From Talinum fruticosum (Eukaryota > Streptophyta > Magnoliopsida > Caryophyllales > Talinaceae), in assembly GCA_021018815.1 (NCBI GenBank), contig JAITYX010000002.1, positions 14,105,001 to 14,169,000 on the forward strand: a DNA stretch of 64,000 bases, given 5' to 3'. Both the position numbers and the translations under genes were made by a program. Shown piece after piece: positions 47,101-58,816 of the stretch. The notes below the pieces were generated by a model, which had not been told where the DNA came from, ran no database searches, and saw only the letters and a program-made list of their open reading frames with translations. How positions within the stretch are numbered: position 1 is the first letter of the stretch; each line of letters starts with the position of its first letter.

Positions 47101-47450
47101 TTTCCGCACACCCACCTTTTCAGATTGATGCCAACTTCGGGTTCTCTGCTGCTGTAGCAGAAATGCTTGTTCAGAGCACTGTGAAAGATCTGTTCCTGTT
47201 GCCTGCTCTTCCAAAGGATAAATGGGCTAATGGATGTGTTAAGGGGTTGAAGGCTCGAGGAGGCATAACTGTCAATATTTGCTGGAGTGAAGGAGACCTA
47301 CAAGAAGTCGGGCTTTGGTCAATTGGCTCTAGTACTATCAAAAGAGTACATTATAGAAATACTATGGTTACTGCAAAAATTTCTTCTGGTAAATTCTACA
47401 GGTTCAACAAGCAACTCAAGTGTGTCAACGCATACTCTTTACCTTATTAG
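44178..47450 (+). CDS. GH95 alpha-1,2-L-fucosidase copy C (apoplastic), one apparent frameshift
   Basis: Exons 44178-44478, 44942-45090 and 45373-47450 give 842 aa if one base is restored, matching the known length of Arabidopsis FUC95A (about 843). Exon 1 has a signal peptide (PPLCLCLSFSLLFFMGGF) followed by ARNWTDALPIGNGRLGAMVW. Exon 3 carries the beta-domain, then the (alpha/alpha)6 barrel with LNINLQMNYWP (Asn429 and Asn431), GAIMEWAKDFQDPDP (Glu628, general acid) and PFQIDANFGF (Asp about 736). Known role: removal of terminal alpha-1,2-fucose from xyloglucan and arabinogalactan glycans in the cell wall. A run of five G at 47080-47084 is one base short compared with copy A (GGAGGG), so the frame ends after FEGG and loses the last 117 residues including the Asp. 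ATG 44178 is chosen because the earlier in-frame codon is GTG. Confidence 0.88.
45165..45320 (+). mobile_element. SINE-like insertion in intron 2 of fucosidase copy C
   Basis: TTGGCTGAGATGGTAGCTAT resembles an A box and, about 45 bases on, CAAGTTCGAATTC a B box. The segment ends in an A-rich tail (CAAATAAAAAACAAAATAAA). GAAGGGTTCATGT before it and AAAGGGCTCATGT after it look like an imperfect target duplication. It is absent from copy A at the matching place. Confidence 0.5.
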
Positions 47451-48226
47451 GTTCTATTCAACCAAACACATATCTAATATGTTCAGGAAAAGAGCGCTTG
47501 TATTAAAAGCAAACTATTGTTTCTGAAGCATTCTTCAAAGCAAACCTAGGTGTGTTTTTTGTCTTTGTAGTTATTTTTTTCAGGTTTGTGTCTTATATAG
47601 CCACCCCCTCCCTACATGCGTCCTGCAACAATCACATTTATAATTTATAAAGGTTACATCAAATTGTAAGAATCAGAAAATAATTTATGCTACCTGCTGA
47701 CAAAATGTACTCCTGATCGATGTACTTAAGAACTGGGAGTTTTTCTATGGATTTTACACAATCACATGACAAATCACCCATTTCAAGCTCCCATGCTGCA
47801 TAGCTAACAACAGAAATGGAGGACTTCATTCATGCTTCCGATTTCCACAACCAGAGAACATAGCAGCCACGACTAATGCAAAACTAATACAAATCAAATA
47901 AGAAGACTTCTTTCCACAGGCTAATGCTCATTATTTGCACAAACCCACATTTAGATAACAGCAACATAATCATTCACAGGAGTGAAGAATCCGTCCCAGT
48001 TCCTCTTTGAATTGCGCTACACTGGACGGTCAGCCAACTGTAATATCAATCAAAACAACAAAGAAGCTACTTTATCAACTTATTTCAGTACATTCACATC
48101 AAATATAGACGACTCAAATTTGACAAATTTGAAGCTATCACGCAATGAGAAACACACAAAAGGTACTTAATAATAGAAAAAAAGGTCGTAATTTATTGTG
48201 GTGATTGGGATTGGGCAAAAAAAAAT
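47451..48226. other. 3' flank of fucosidase C and spacer
   Basis: Only the likely 3' untranslated sequence of copy C and AT-rich spacer are seen. A T-run on the minus strand at 48217-48225 serves the neighbouring tRNA gene as terminator. Confidence 0.4.
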
Positions 48227-48299
48227 CGCCCACCATGGGGCTCGAACCCACGACCACAAGGTTAAGAGCCTTGCGCTCTACCGACTGAGCTAGACGGGC
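48227..48299 (-). tRNA. tRNA-Lys (anticodon CTT)
   Basis: The minus strand reads GCCCGTC for the acceptor 5' side, TAGCTCAGTCGG for the A box and D arm, CAAGG-CTCTTAA-CCTTG for the anticodon stem and loop with CTT, GGTTCGAGCCC for the B box and T arm, and GGTGGGC for the acceptor 3' side with two G-T pairs. There is no intron. A pol III terminator (T run) follows directly. The 5' end lies 139 bp from the ATG of the divergently transcribed gene at 48438. Confidence 0.97.
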
Positions 48300-48437
48300 C
48301 ACCTGATATAGATTATTCTGTTTTAAATTATATTGATTTAATTTATCAAAACACACCGAGTTTAAACCCCCTTCCTTGGTAAAACCCTCTCTGTCTCTCT
48401 GGTTGTTGCTGTTGTTCTGTGGAGAGAGAGAAACAAA

Positions 48438-49127
48438 ATGGCTGGTCGCTACGCATACGCTTCATTGTCGAGATCACTCATCGGCTCCGCTAGGGCTTCT
48501 TGCCTCCGCTCTTCGCCACCTCTACCTCGCCTTCGCCCTCCTCCCTCTTCCACCCCTCGCCTCCACCGCCGCCGCACACTTCCCAGGTACCCCCATCTCT
48601 GTCTCTCCCGTTATTTTTGCTTCATAGTGATGATTCAATTTCTCTGTAACTTTATTTTCTTCTGATTGGATTTTTCTCGGGGCATTGTTTTATTTATCTG
48701 ATTTTCCCTATTTGAATTGGGGTCGTCTTTCATGTGTAAAGGCTTGAATGTCGTTTCTTTATTACATCTCTATGCCAAATCCCCCCACCCCTCTCTCAAA
48801 ATTGGGTCTTTGAATGAACATTCACATTATTGTATAATATATTCATTCGTGGTTCATAAGTGTCGGAATTTATATGTGAAAATATGTTCTTTCCCCACTG
48901 ATTATGGTTTCTTGATATTGATGCTGTTCAATTGGGGTTTCTTACGGATGCGTAATTTTTATGTAATTGATTGTAGGAATTTCGGAGGATTAGGATGCAC
49001 AGAGTCATTTCTACCTTTCGGTGGTGTTGCAGTTGTGCCCTATTTGACAGCTCATCTCTCTGCTCAAGCGCTGGCTTGTTGTGAGCTCTCCCATGGTACC
49101 TTCTGCCGCACTTGTCAGGATCGCTAG
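48438..49127 (+). CDS. Small mitochondrial protein, NFD6/NOXY2-like, two exons
   Basis: Exons 48438-48586 and 48977-49127 (TCCCAG|GTACCC and TTGTAG|GAATTT) join in phase 2 to 99 aa. The N-terminus is rich in Arg, Ser, Ala and Leu with no acidic residue for about 50 positions, typical of a mitochondrial presequence. The second exon encodes CTESFLPFGGVAVVPYLTAH and ends ALACCELSHGTFCRTCQDR. This pattern (basic presequence, then ESxxPxxxxxxxxxLT) is that of the plant NUCLEAR FUSION DEFECTIVE 6 / NONRESPONDING TO OXYLIPINS 2 family of short mitochondrial proteins. Their biochemical role is not established. GTACC after CCCATG could be an alternative donor to later exons, as such genes often have variable 3' ends; I could not fix these. 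Assignment rests on recalled similarity only. Confidence 0.65.
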
Positions 49128-52100
49128 TAGTATCTTCGTGAGTCTGTTTCTAGGTCACATTTGATGATTTTATTGTTGAATTACTTTGTTGCTCTCTTCA
49201 AAATCATTGTCCTACGTATATTTTTGGTAACTCAGTTGGAGTAATATAGTAGTGTTGTTTACAAATTACATGAATAGAGAATACGATGGTGGTTATTTAT
49301 GCTTCATGCTACTTTTTTCTTTTATTTTTCACTAAAGCTTGGTTTTGAGTAAAATTGGGATTGCGATTTGTAGGGAACAATGGAAAAGATGGGTGATATA
49401 GCTTGGAGTTTTCGATCATCAGAAGGACAGAAGCTCTGGATTTTTAGGTTAAATCTTGTTCCTTCTTGCGTTTTACTTTGCGCATTATGTGTTCTGCTTT
49501 CTTGTAATTATCGGACTGCTTACGGTGATGATTTATTAATTGAACATCAACAAAGAAGAATGATATGTGAAAGATTAAATAGAAAAGAAATAACCTGATT
49601 CGTATTTTCTTGAAAAGTCATAAAAATATTTTGACATCTGATATAGGAAGAATATATCTTGTTCCCTTCTGGTTTTTTACATTTTCATGTGCCTGTCGAA
49701 GTCTATTTTTGCAGCTTTCAAATGAGTGCTTTACCTGAGATACAAGAAGAATATTAGGTGTATTGTTGTGAGCTCAGGCTTGCTGTCATAGAAAGGGCCT
49801 TTTAAGAAGAGTGGGAAGTGAAGGAAACCCTCTTATGTGAAAAATTGCTTGTAGTGCTGGATGGATAAATCTACTTTGTTCGAGTGCATTCTCCTGTAAT
49901 CCATCCACTATTTGATCTTTTTTATTAACTGTTACTATCATTGTAATAAGTAGATTTATGTGCGTAACAGCTTAGTTTTGCAGCTTTTTATATTGAATTT
50001 TTCACACCAGGTTCATAAGTTGTGAATTTAAGTTGATTATTACTTGCAATATCGTCAGTGCAACACTGCAACCTTCACGTTTTTAATGTTCAGATGTGTC
50101 CACATTACTTATTAAAATCTTGATGTGTCCTGCACAGTTATTAATTTTATGTTTTATAATTCACCCTGCCTTGCATTGTTGAAGGAAAATACATTACAAT
50201 TGGTATGCCATATATGCATTTGTCGAGCTTTCTGTTCCAGCTGGAACTACTTCCTGCATTAAACATCCTATTATTTTTTGCAACTTTTTGACCATCTCTA
50301 GGGTTTTTTACGAACGTCATGGACTTCCACATCTTTAGAGTGACGCTGTCATCAATGAACTTTTGATAAATAAAGACAATTTACAATAAAGGTTATGGAC
50401 AATAACATGGTAATTTATTGATACATGATGGTTCTCTAACAATGATTTTCACTTTAAGACTCAGCTTCACAGTCATGGTGACATCTAGTGAATGTTACAA
50501 TTTTTTCTCACTCTTGAACTTTTATTTATTTATTTTATAACTTCAAGGAATATCTGCAATTAGCCACTTCAGCATTGATGAGATTATCTAATCTAGCTAG
50601 TGTGTAAACTAGAGGTGTAGAAGGATAGAAATCATGCACCTAATGAGGATTTATAATATGTGAATTTATTTTATGCTTCTTCAGTCTAGGGTCTACAGGT
50701 AGTTCATCTTTGCTTGTGGGGATAAGATTGTGCACAACTCTCCACTCCACGTACCGGTACATAGGGTTCAGCATATCTTAGCCACATCTGAGTACACTTG
50801 CTAAACGTTTTTAATGTTCAGGTCAATAAAGGAGTCCATGTGGTGTAGTTATGCATATATTTCATTTCCAATTGATTCTGCTCCCTATTTCTTTGCAGGA
50901 TTGGCAGTTAGTCTTTATTGCATTTGTTGTAATTTTATATTTTATGTATGTACAATTTTATACTCAGGGCTTGATCTGGCAATTTGCTGAGTAAAGTCCA
51001 GGAGACTTGATATATTTGAAATGCCCGAATGTTGTATGTTTGACACGCTTTCTTGTCTTTGATTTACCTTTAATCTATCTGGAAATACTTTTTCTGTGAA
51101 CTGTGCAGGGCAGTTTATTGATGACGGTTTGAGGTCCTGGGTTTACATTTGACATGGATCAAATGTTTATTTCTAATTACAGAAGAAAGACATTATCCTG
51201 AATCATGATATAATCCACCTCATTAAATTTGCAAAGAACATGGAATTTTGATTAAAGGGGAAGCTTTTTTGGGAGCAGAGATTGCGGAAACTGCCCTCTT
51301 TTTTTGCTGTTGCTAATGTGATGAAAATGATTTCATACCTAGGTTGATTGTTTTTTCCTGACAATATTTTTGTTATTTTTTTCCTTTTTTTAACAGATCC
51401 ATGTAATAGTATGTGGAGTTCTACGGCCTTTTGTGTGTATTGTTCAAAGCAGCTATTGAGTCTTTAAGCACAACTTATGATCTGTTTCTGATGCTTGCCA
51501 TTCTGTTTCAGGTAGTCAAAGGATGCATCAACACGGATTAGCACAACCGATCTTTATGTTCTCTTGAACTTCACATGGTTGTATTGTATGCACTGCGCAG
51601 TATCGACCAATGGAAATAGAGGAAAACAGAATGTTTCTCGTTAATTTTTCATTTTCTGAGCATATTATATCTACAGACTAAATCAACTTGTGACGTGATG
51701 ATGCTTGTTGATTGCAGTAGGGAAATCAAAAACTCTGTTTCTTCAGTCCACATAGTTTCTTCTGTTAGACAATATTGTCTCAGTTCCTTCACTTCTTTTG
51801 GTATCAATGGCCTTGTTTGATGGGATATTAGCTGTGTTCTTTTCTCTGGATGAATTCCCCGCACCCCAAAATAATAATGATAAACCAACCTATCCCTGTA
51901 CAATTTCCCCTGTACTCCACAGTGCTCCTGCAAACTCATTGCTTTCCTGAACTTCTCCATAATGCATTGTCTGACGCAAGTTTCTCAGCTTACCCACTAG
52001 GGTCTGTTCCAGCCCGTGCCTGGCCCCCAGCCCCAGCCGGCCAACCCCTCCACCTTCCCATTCTAGTCTCAGGAACTTCATGTGTTTTAGGACTGAGCTT

Positions 52101-53030
52101 CATGGGATTTTGTCTGTCTGATCTTTTAGTATGGAGTGGGGACATGACTACTGGATGTGAGGTGATCCGGAGTGGAGGTGGCTGGCTGTTATAGTTGTGG
52201 ATACTTTCATTCATGGAGGGTCCTATTTTGCTGGAGTCGTTTTGTGCTTTTGTGCGTGGTGCTATCTAGTGCAGACATCAAAGCTGTTCGTGGAGGACAA
52301 CGTAAAACTGTCCTATTTGCTAATGTGGGGTCTCGCTAGATTTATGGGTTAGAATTGTTTGGTTTGATATCTCAGTGGGTCAATCAGTTGTTAGCCGATG
52401 TACTTGGTTTACAGTAGGCCATTTTTAGCTCTCATCGTTTTATGCAATACAGGGAAAATCTTGTCGGATTTTGTGCACTTTCCCTCTGCTATTCTTATTC
52501 TTAAATATGTGAATTACCTTCCCATCCCATCCCATGTGATCGGTTGGAAATCAGAATGAACAGTCAATTTGCTTTTCTGGTCATCTTTTATCCGGATTTT
52601 TTATAAAAAAACAAATCAAGAATGTAATTGAGACCTAGCTTTCATAGAATGTACACTGGGTGAAGGTTGAATTTTTTCTTGGACAAAAAAGACTATGGTG
52701 GTATTCACTTGTTATATTGAGGCCTCAATGCTAAGGAATACCTTAGATTGCATCAATCACTTAGTGATGAAGATTCAGAGTAGTACAAGTTCTAGGGTTG
52801 GACGAGCTTCTAGAAAATCTGCGTCAAGTTCTATTTCTTTGTGGTTTGTTTCACCTGCTTTCATTTTCTAAATTTTTGGATTATATGTGGGGTCTGCATT
52901 TTTCACATCATCTCACCATTTAATTTTTTAGAATACAATCCATCACATTTATACACTTGGATCATCAACTTGGATTGTTAAATAAAATATTACTCATGAA
53001 ACTTACAAATATACGTATTTAATTTAATTT
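49128..53030. other. Downstream/3' region of the NFD6-like gene, no clear second gene
   Basis: Several acceptor-like sites (TTTGTAG near 49375 and TTTCAG near 51512) suggest that spliced 3' untranslated exons of the NFD6-like transcript may extend here. No open frame shows a family signature. Confidence 0.35.
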
Positions 53031-54549
53031 AATTTTTAAATATGTAAACATTGACAAAAACAAAACAAAAAAAAGGTAAAATGATACAAGGTGGAAACGC
53101 GGGCAGATTGAATACGGAAGCGACCATGCGGGTGGATTGACCTTGAGTTGAATGGAACATGCATTACGGTAAGATAGATTAGATCACATGGACAAAATTG
53201 GATCATAAGATCTTGCATTGCAATTGTTCTTATTTCATCTATGGGCAAGTGGGTTGCAGTGTTGACGGAAGTTGATCTTTCGCAAGTGGGTTTTAGTGTT
53301 GATGGAAAGAGAGGGTATGGGCTTCTTTTGACTCTATTGCTATTGGTGTGTGGCTTCATGTACAACCCAGCCAGGAGATTGAACAGATTGCAACTTGCAA
53401 GAAACTTCATGAAACAACAGTAATGACTGATGACTCTCTCTCTCTGTCTCTCTCTCTCTCTATATATATATATCTCTCTATCTCTATCTCTTAAAGTGAA
53501 TGATGCAAAGCAGAAGTGTTTTTTTTTTTTGGGGAAAGGGAAATATAAAGCGGCCCTGGATGAGCAAGTTGTAATGTTTGGTGTCCATATGAATATGATG
53601 TTGGTACCACTCCCTTTTTGGTTCATCTTCTTTTTCCTTCACTAGTCCAGCTTTGGCATAATTTCACCATACGCAAAAGAAGCAGAAGATGCCAAAGGGA
53701 TGTTCATGTGACACGTCCACATCCACAGACCCGAACCCAAACTCGAACACGAACATACACTTGCCACGCAGTTGTTATCCTTGATGACTACTTTACATCT
53801 TCGCCTCATAATTCACTAGCCATGACTCTCCTGTCTCGACGTCATTCTTGGATTACGAAGTTGCTTCTGTTCCATTATTACCGTAAAATACTTGGGCTTT
53901 TCCCCCACTAGTTGTAGTAGAATAGAACCTTGTTAGGTTTTCGCATATAACATGCTACAAGTCATTATCGAACTATTTCTTTGAGAATAATGTTTCAACA
54001 GATTAGCCCTTCTATTTGTTTGGGCACTAGTACAGAATCAATTTTGTTTTTTTAAAAAAAAAAAAAATTAGACAATCGATTATTCAAATTTATGTCAATC
54101 TAGTAAAGCTAAATTCTCTATAATTGGCAACTTTATATGCGTTTGATCACCTCTCACTTAAACTATAACTTTTTCAGATTGTGGTCTAGTTTCCTTGGAG
54201 TAATAATAATTATTATTATAAGGTAGCTATGAAGACGAAATTATAAAACCAAAATTCCTACCTAAGAGTGCTCAAATAAATTTTCCCTTTAACTTCATGA
54301 AAGCAGAAAATTATAATAACCGACTGCGACTCGTTGGAGTTAGCCCTAAGGGAATTTTTGAATTTTATTGAATAAGTAATGACACATTTGAATAGAACAA
54401 AAAAAATTAAGAGACACAAGTGAATTTTTCATAAAATTAAACCGCAGTTTCATTCGAACATTCTAAGAAAAGGGGAAGAGGTAGTTAATTGACTAGACGA
54501 GGTCAACTTTTCAACCTCAGAAAAAAACAATTCACTTGTCTCACGTAAT

Positions 54550-54640
54550 ATTACTCCCTTCATTATAAATTATAAATTGAGGGATTTTTTTTTTTGAATT
54601 TGAATATTACTCCCTTCATTCCATAACATTTGCCTCACAT
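54550..54640 (+). mobile_element. Stowaway-like MITE ends (fragments)
   Basis: ATTACTCCCTTCATTATAAA (about 54549) and ATTACTCCCTTCATTCCATA (about 54606) both match the typical Stowaway terminal pattern TACTCCCTCCGT-CC-ATAA. No matching GGGAGTA end was found, so these look truncated or nested. Confidence 0.4.
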
Positions 54641-56663
54641 AAGTAATATAAATTGTTAACGAAACATCATGTTATGTAATGTTTTCTATTGTTTTCATGA
54701 ATGAATTTCCTATATCAATAAATATAATAATATCAGTAAAAAGGAGCTCTATTTTGAAACATCCAAAGCAAAAATTTCGAACCGAGGGGTCGGATTTTTA
54801 TTGGTGGTGAGGTCTGTGGACTATCAAGTGCAGTTTGTTCACTCGCACGCCCCACATTCATCCTCCATTATGGTCGTACATCACGTGGAACGCTGTTCCA
54901 TGGGTAATCTAAGAAGTTTACCAACTTTTTTTTTTTTTGGAAATAAAATCTAGGACTTAATGTCACAAAAGATTGGTCGTTAAAGAACGTGGTTGGTCGA
55001 TCAAAAATAATGTGCACAACCAAAAACAATTTGAGACAATATGCTATAAAACACAGAGTTCCAAGATTTCTCATCTGTGGGCCACCCACTTGAGTTGTAT
55101 TGATTGGATTTGAGAACATCTATTTACCAGAGGAACTCCAAACCAAATTTGCACAGATTAATATTGGTATCTATATCTAATCAGGGTACTTGCTTTAAAG
55201 ACCTGTCGGCTATCACAGTAGCCCTTTCTTCCGTCTTTTCCGGAGCTTAGTTTGGATGAGAGCGAGACCCTATTTCAGGAGATAAGGTGCAACAAAACAA
55301 GCAAAAATCATAAAACTGACAGACGGATTTTTATTTCTTGCTCTAAAAGGGGGTCGATTTTGGGAGGCCCTAATCTTACTGGGACACAACAGTCAAAATT
55401 CAGAATTAGGCTCTCTACTTGCAACAATACTTGAGGGTAAAATTACATACATCTGGATCTCCCTATCCCAAATTTCATGAAGGGGAAACCTATAATAGGA
55501 GTTGTTTTTGCCGTACACAACCATCACTGCTCATATGCCGTATACTCAGGCTGAGAACTTCTCAAAGATTTGGCAAAACTCTCTCTCTCTCTCACCACTT
55601 CCTGTCTGTCCTTTGAAAATTACCAAGAGTACATTGCATTTCTACTTTTACCCAAAAGAGGTCAAGCATAAAGGAATCAAATTTCCCATATCAAGCTAAG
55701 GGTACAACAACAATTAACCAGTAAGCATATATGCGGGGAAGGGAAGGGGAAGGTCCACCGAGTGCTAGAGTGACAACTGACTGAACCTATTGGCAAATAT
55801 CTGTAGGCCAATCAAAGGGGCATCTCATCTCATCTGCCGTTAATACATAGACCCAATAGTCCTCCCACAAGAACCTGCATTAATCTCCCGCTTGCCCCAC
55901 TGCTTTCACGATAAGACATCATAAGCCCACTCAAAGAAAAATAGACATCCTAAAACCACTTGACAAAAAAGACATCATAAAACTTCATGATTCCTCAACA
56001 CGAACTCCCACTGCATTCTTCAAACCAGCATTTCAGAACTAAAATGCCTACCCTAAATATATATGATATCAAAGATCGACACTAAGATAAAACCAAACCT
56101 GGGATCCATAATTTCAGTGCATCGGTCCAAAAATTTCATGACTAAGAAACAATTTTTTGTGAATACTAACATGTACCTTGCCGCTGATATGTTGATGAGC
56201 TCTCTGATCATTCCTCGCTGTATCATGCTAAACTTCAAAAAGAATATATTATACCGTATCAGTATGTCAGTAAAATTTCTCTGAGCTTTTATCTTCCTCT
56301 CCATGTCCCTTTACTTTCTCTCCTTTCAGACCTTGGATTATAATCAAAGAAAGCAATAGCATATTAGCTTCACTTCCTAATTCATCTTTTTCAGCTAATA
56401 ATAACATATTCTCAACCACCAAAGGATTTTCATAGTCCATGTTATAATGGGTCTTCATTTCAATAGTTCAACCAAAACCTACAGTTTTCAACTCTTACAG
56501 ACACATCATATGTGAAACTTGGACAGTGAAAATTAGACCAAACACAGTCGGAATTCAAATCCCCCGTCACATTGAGCCAGAGCATCGCAAGTCCCACAAG
56601 GACTATACTAAAGCCATTCAAGTGTTTATCAAGATTTCCAGTCTGTCATTTTCCCATATGGTG

Positions 56664-56677
56664 GGTGTGTGTGTGTT

Positions 56678-56773
<96 letters not shown>
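56664..56773. repeat. Compound (GT)n(GA)n(GT)n(GA)n microsatellite
   Basis: TG and GA blocks alternate twice. Frames through it give CVCV or ERER strings on one strand and THTH or SLSL on the other, and are rejected as genes. Confidence 0.92.
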
Positions 56774-58006
56774 CAATAATTATAGACAGGAAATTGGGTA
56801 AGTACGCAAGTGGCTCTTAGTGCTCTTCTCCAATTGTACACATGCAATGCCCAATATGTCCAAACGAGATCACCCAAGGAACCCAACATGAAAACACCCA
56901 CATAGATAGTCTTGTTCTTAGAAAAAGACACTATCAGTAAAGGTAAGATACCATGCTATCTCCTCCAACTTTTTCACCATTAGAAATCGCCTGGGACCAG
57001 TTCTTCCACAAAACATCAGAATATTATTTACTATTACTGATAAACCTCAATCACCCAACTTTAGTAACTTCACAATTCCTTGATTTAAGCCAGTCCTTTT
57101 CAAACAATTTACGCACCAAAAATAAAATAAAATAAAAACAAGGGTCCCAACTTTTTTAGATGGTTTCCATCTCATTGGATATGACATAAAGACTCCATAA
57201 TCATTCGTATATGAGAACCTGTTATAACACTAATTACAAGTATCTTCGGTCCCTCTTTGGAGCAAAAGAACAAGGAAGTATGCTATCACCACCATCAGCA
57301 AGGGTTTTCAGAGAAGTTAAGCACCTAATTTCCCCACTAGGAAGCTTAATACTCAATAGTGATAAAAACAGAACAGATGAATGAATAGTTAGCTACATAG
57401 ATAACAATCTTACTGTGCAACAATCTGATCAACAGCTCTTAGGCAGTGAACAGATCCCTGATATGAGAGAATACAGTGAGAAACCAAAACAAGCATTAAA
57501 GAGTACCTCAAAGAACTACCACACTAGGCAAGTCTGAGCACCAAGAAAGGTGGCTATTGATTCTTTGGATAAGAACTAAAAACAGTTACTTCTTCAAGCT
57601 GATGGTAAGAGCATGATGTTGACCACTGATGAGGTAGTCTGTTGGATTGTCAACTGGTGTTCCTTTGGCTAATCCAAAAAGTAGGGTACCATAAAAAGTT
57701 GGTATGATTGGATTAGAGAAATGAAAGGCAAGAATGAAAGTGGGCATCCTAAGCTGGACATGGGCAACAATATGACTGGAGAGAATTGCTTCTTTACTAC
57801 TAAAAGGCCTATAATAGTCAGACTCAGACCATTTCAAATCAAGTACCCATATTGCGCACCCAATACACCGATGCTTCATTTTAGACCCACAAAGTGAAAT
57901 TTTTTCAAATATGGTAAATTACACCTAGACAATTACCTGTGCAAAACCTTTGCAATCATGTCTAAGTAAAATGGGTGGACCACCATGAAACATGAGATAA
58001 ATTGCT

Positions 58007-58011
<5 letters not shown>

Positions 58012-58046
<35 letters not shown>
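58012..58046. repeat. (CT)n tract upstream of the C2H2 gene
   Basis: A run of about 17 CT dinucleotides lies about 220 bp before the ATG at 58267, probably in the promoter or leader. Confidence 0.8.
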
Positions 58047-58052
<6 letters not shown>

Positions 58053-58266
58053 CCCCAAATTCTAATCTGAACTCATCTTTCCTGGTAACTGTCCTGTACT
58101 CTTCTTTTTCTGAGAAGGAACTTTCCTGTACTATTTTATCATCTTCTCCATGGTGGAATGAACCTTATTATAGAAAGTCAAGCGATAACCAGCAGATCAA
58201 TTTGGTTCTCCTGTTTCTTCTTTGCACCCATTTTCATCCCTGAAAATAGCACCATTACAGGAGAAA

Positions 58267-58816
58267 ATGATTCACCAGAGTGAAGGAGCAGCTGACATGC
58301 CCTTCAACAAAGATCAAGCCATTCAAACAACAAACGAAGTAGAAGAAGGCAATCAAGACTGGTTAAATCTGGGTTTAGGTACAAATCCGTCGTCCTCAGG
58401 TGAAGACATTGGTTCCCCCTAGACCAGTTCCAGCCAAGATTTTCTCATGTAACTTCTGCATGAGGAAATTTTTCAGTTCCCAAGCTCTAGGAGGACACCA
58501 GAATGCACACAAAAGAGAGAGAGGCGCAGCAAGAAGATTCCAATCCCATAGGATGATGTCAATGGTAGGCATCCCAATCAACTCACCAATGAGATCGCTG
58601 GGTGTGCATCCTCATTCACTAGTACACAAACCAAACAGAGAAGCATACGCATTCGCTGCAAGATTTCAAGATTCAAATACCAGATTTACTGCTCCCTGGA
58701 ACCAACTTATAATGGAGGGCAGAACAGATGTGTGGCCAGGGAGTTATCGCTTGAATTCAGAACCAGCAGAAGAACAACCAGAGGAGCCAAAGCTTGATTT
58801 AAATCTCCGGCTCTGA
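58267..58816 (+). CDS. Single C2H2 (QALGGH) zinc-finger repressor-type protein, one apparent frameshift
   Basis: Starting [11 protein letters not shown], the frame runs through [20 protein letters not shown] to a stop at 58420. The rest reads on in another frame: [14 protein letters not shown], then [20 protein letters not shown]. The finger has C-x2-C-x12-H-x3-H with the plant-specific QALGGH. The C-terminus is LDLNLRL, an EAR repression motif. Removing one C from the five-C run at 58415-58419 joins the two parts into 182 aa, the usual arrangement for this family. Such proteins are nuclear transcriptional repressors in development and hormone responses. The ORF could extend upstream only through a TTG codon; CACCATTACAG just before the ATG looks like a 3' splice site, so a leader intron is likely. 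The exact orthologue is not assigned. Confidence 0.82.

Larger units (their letters stand above)
53031..58000. other. Gene-poor stretch
   Basis: I cannot support a gene. Open frames at 53036-53626 (minus), 53241-53423 (plus) and 57586-57879 (minus) show no recognisable domain. Simple repeats include CT/TA at 53432-53485 and a GT/GA compound tract at 56664-56773. Confidence 0.4.

Noticed and set aside
53241..53423. 60-residue frame with a hydrophobic segment
   Set aside because: It has no known peptide motif, no clear promoter and a length expected by chance. It does not match RTFL/DVL, CLE or other small-peptide families.
53036..53626. 196-residue minus-strand frame
   Set aside because: It runs through a CT/TA simple repeat (giving RDRDREIYIYRERERQ), has low-complexity composition and shows no family signature.
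56526..56931. Frames with CVCV, ERER and THTH strings
   Set aside because: They are translations of the compound GT/GA microsatellite and show no conserved domain.
57586..57879. 97-residue minus-strand frame
   Set aside because: I recognise no domain, and no splice partners or neighbouring exons support it.
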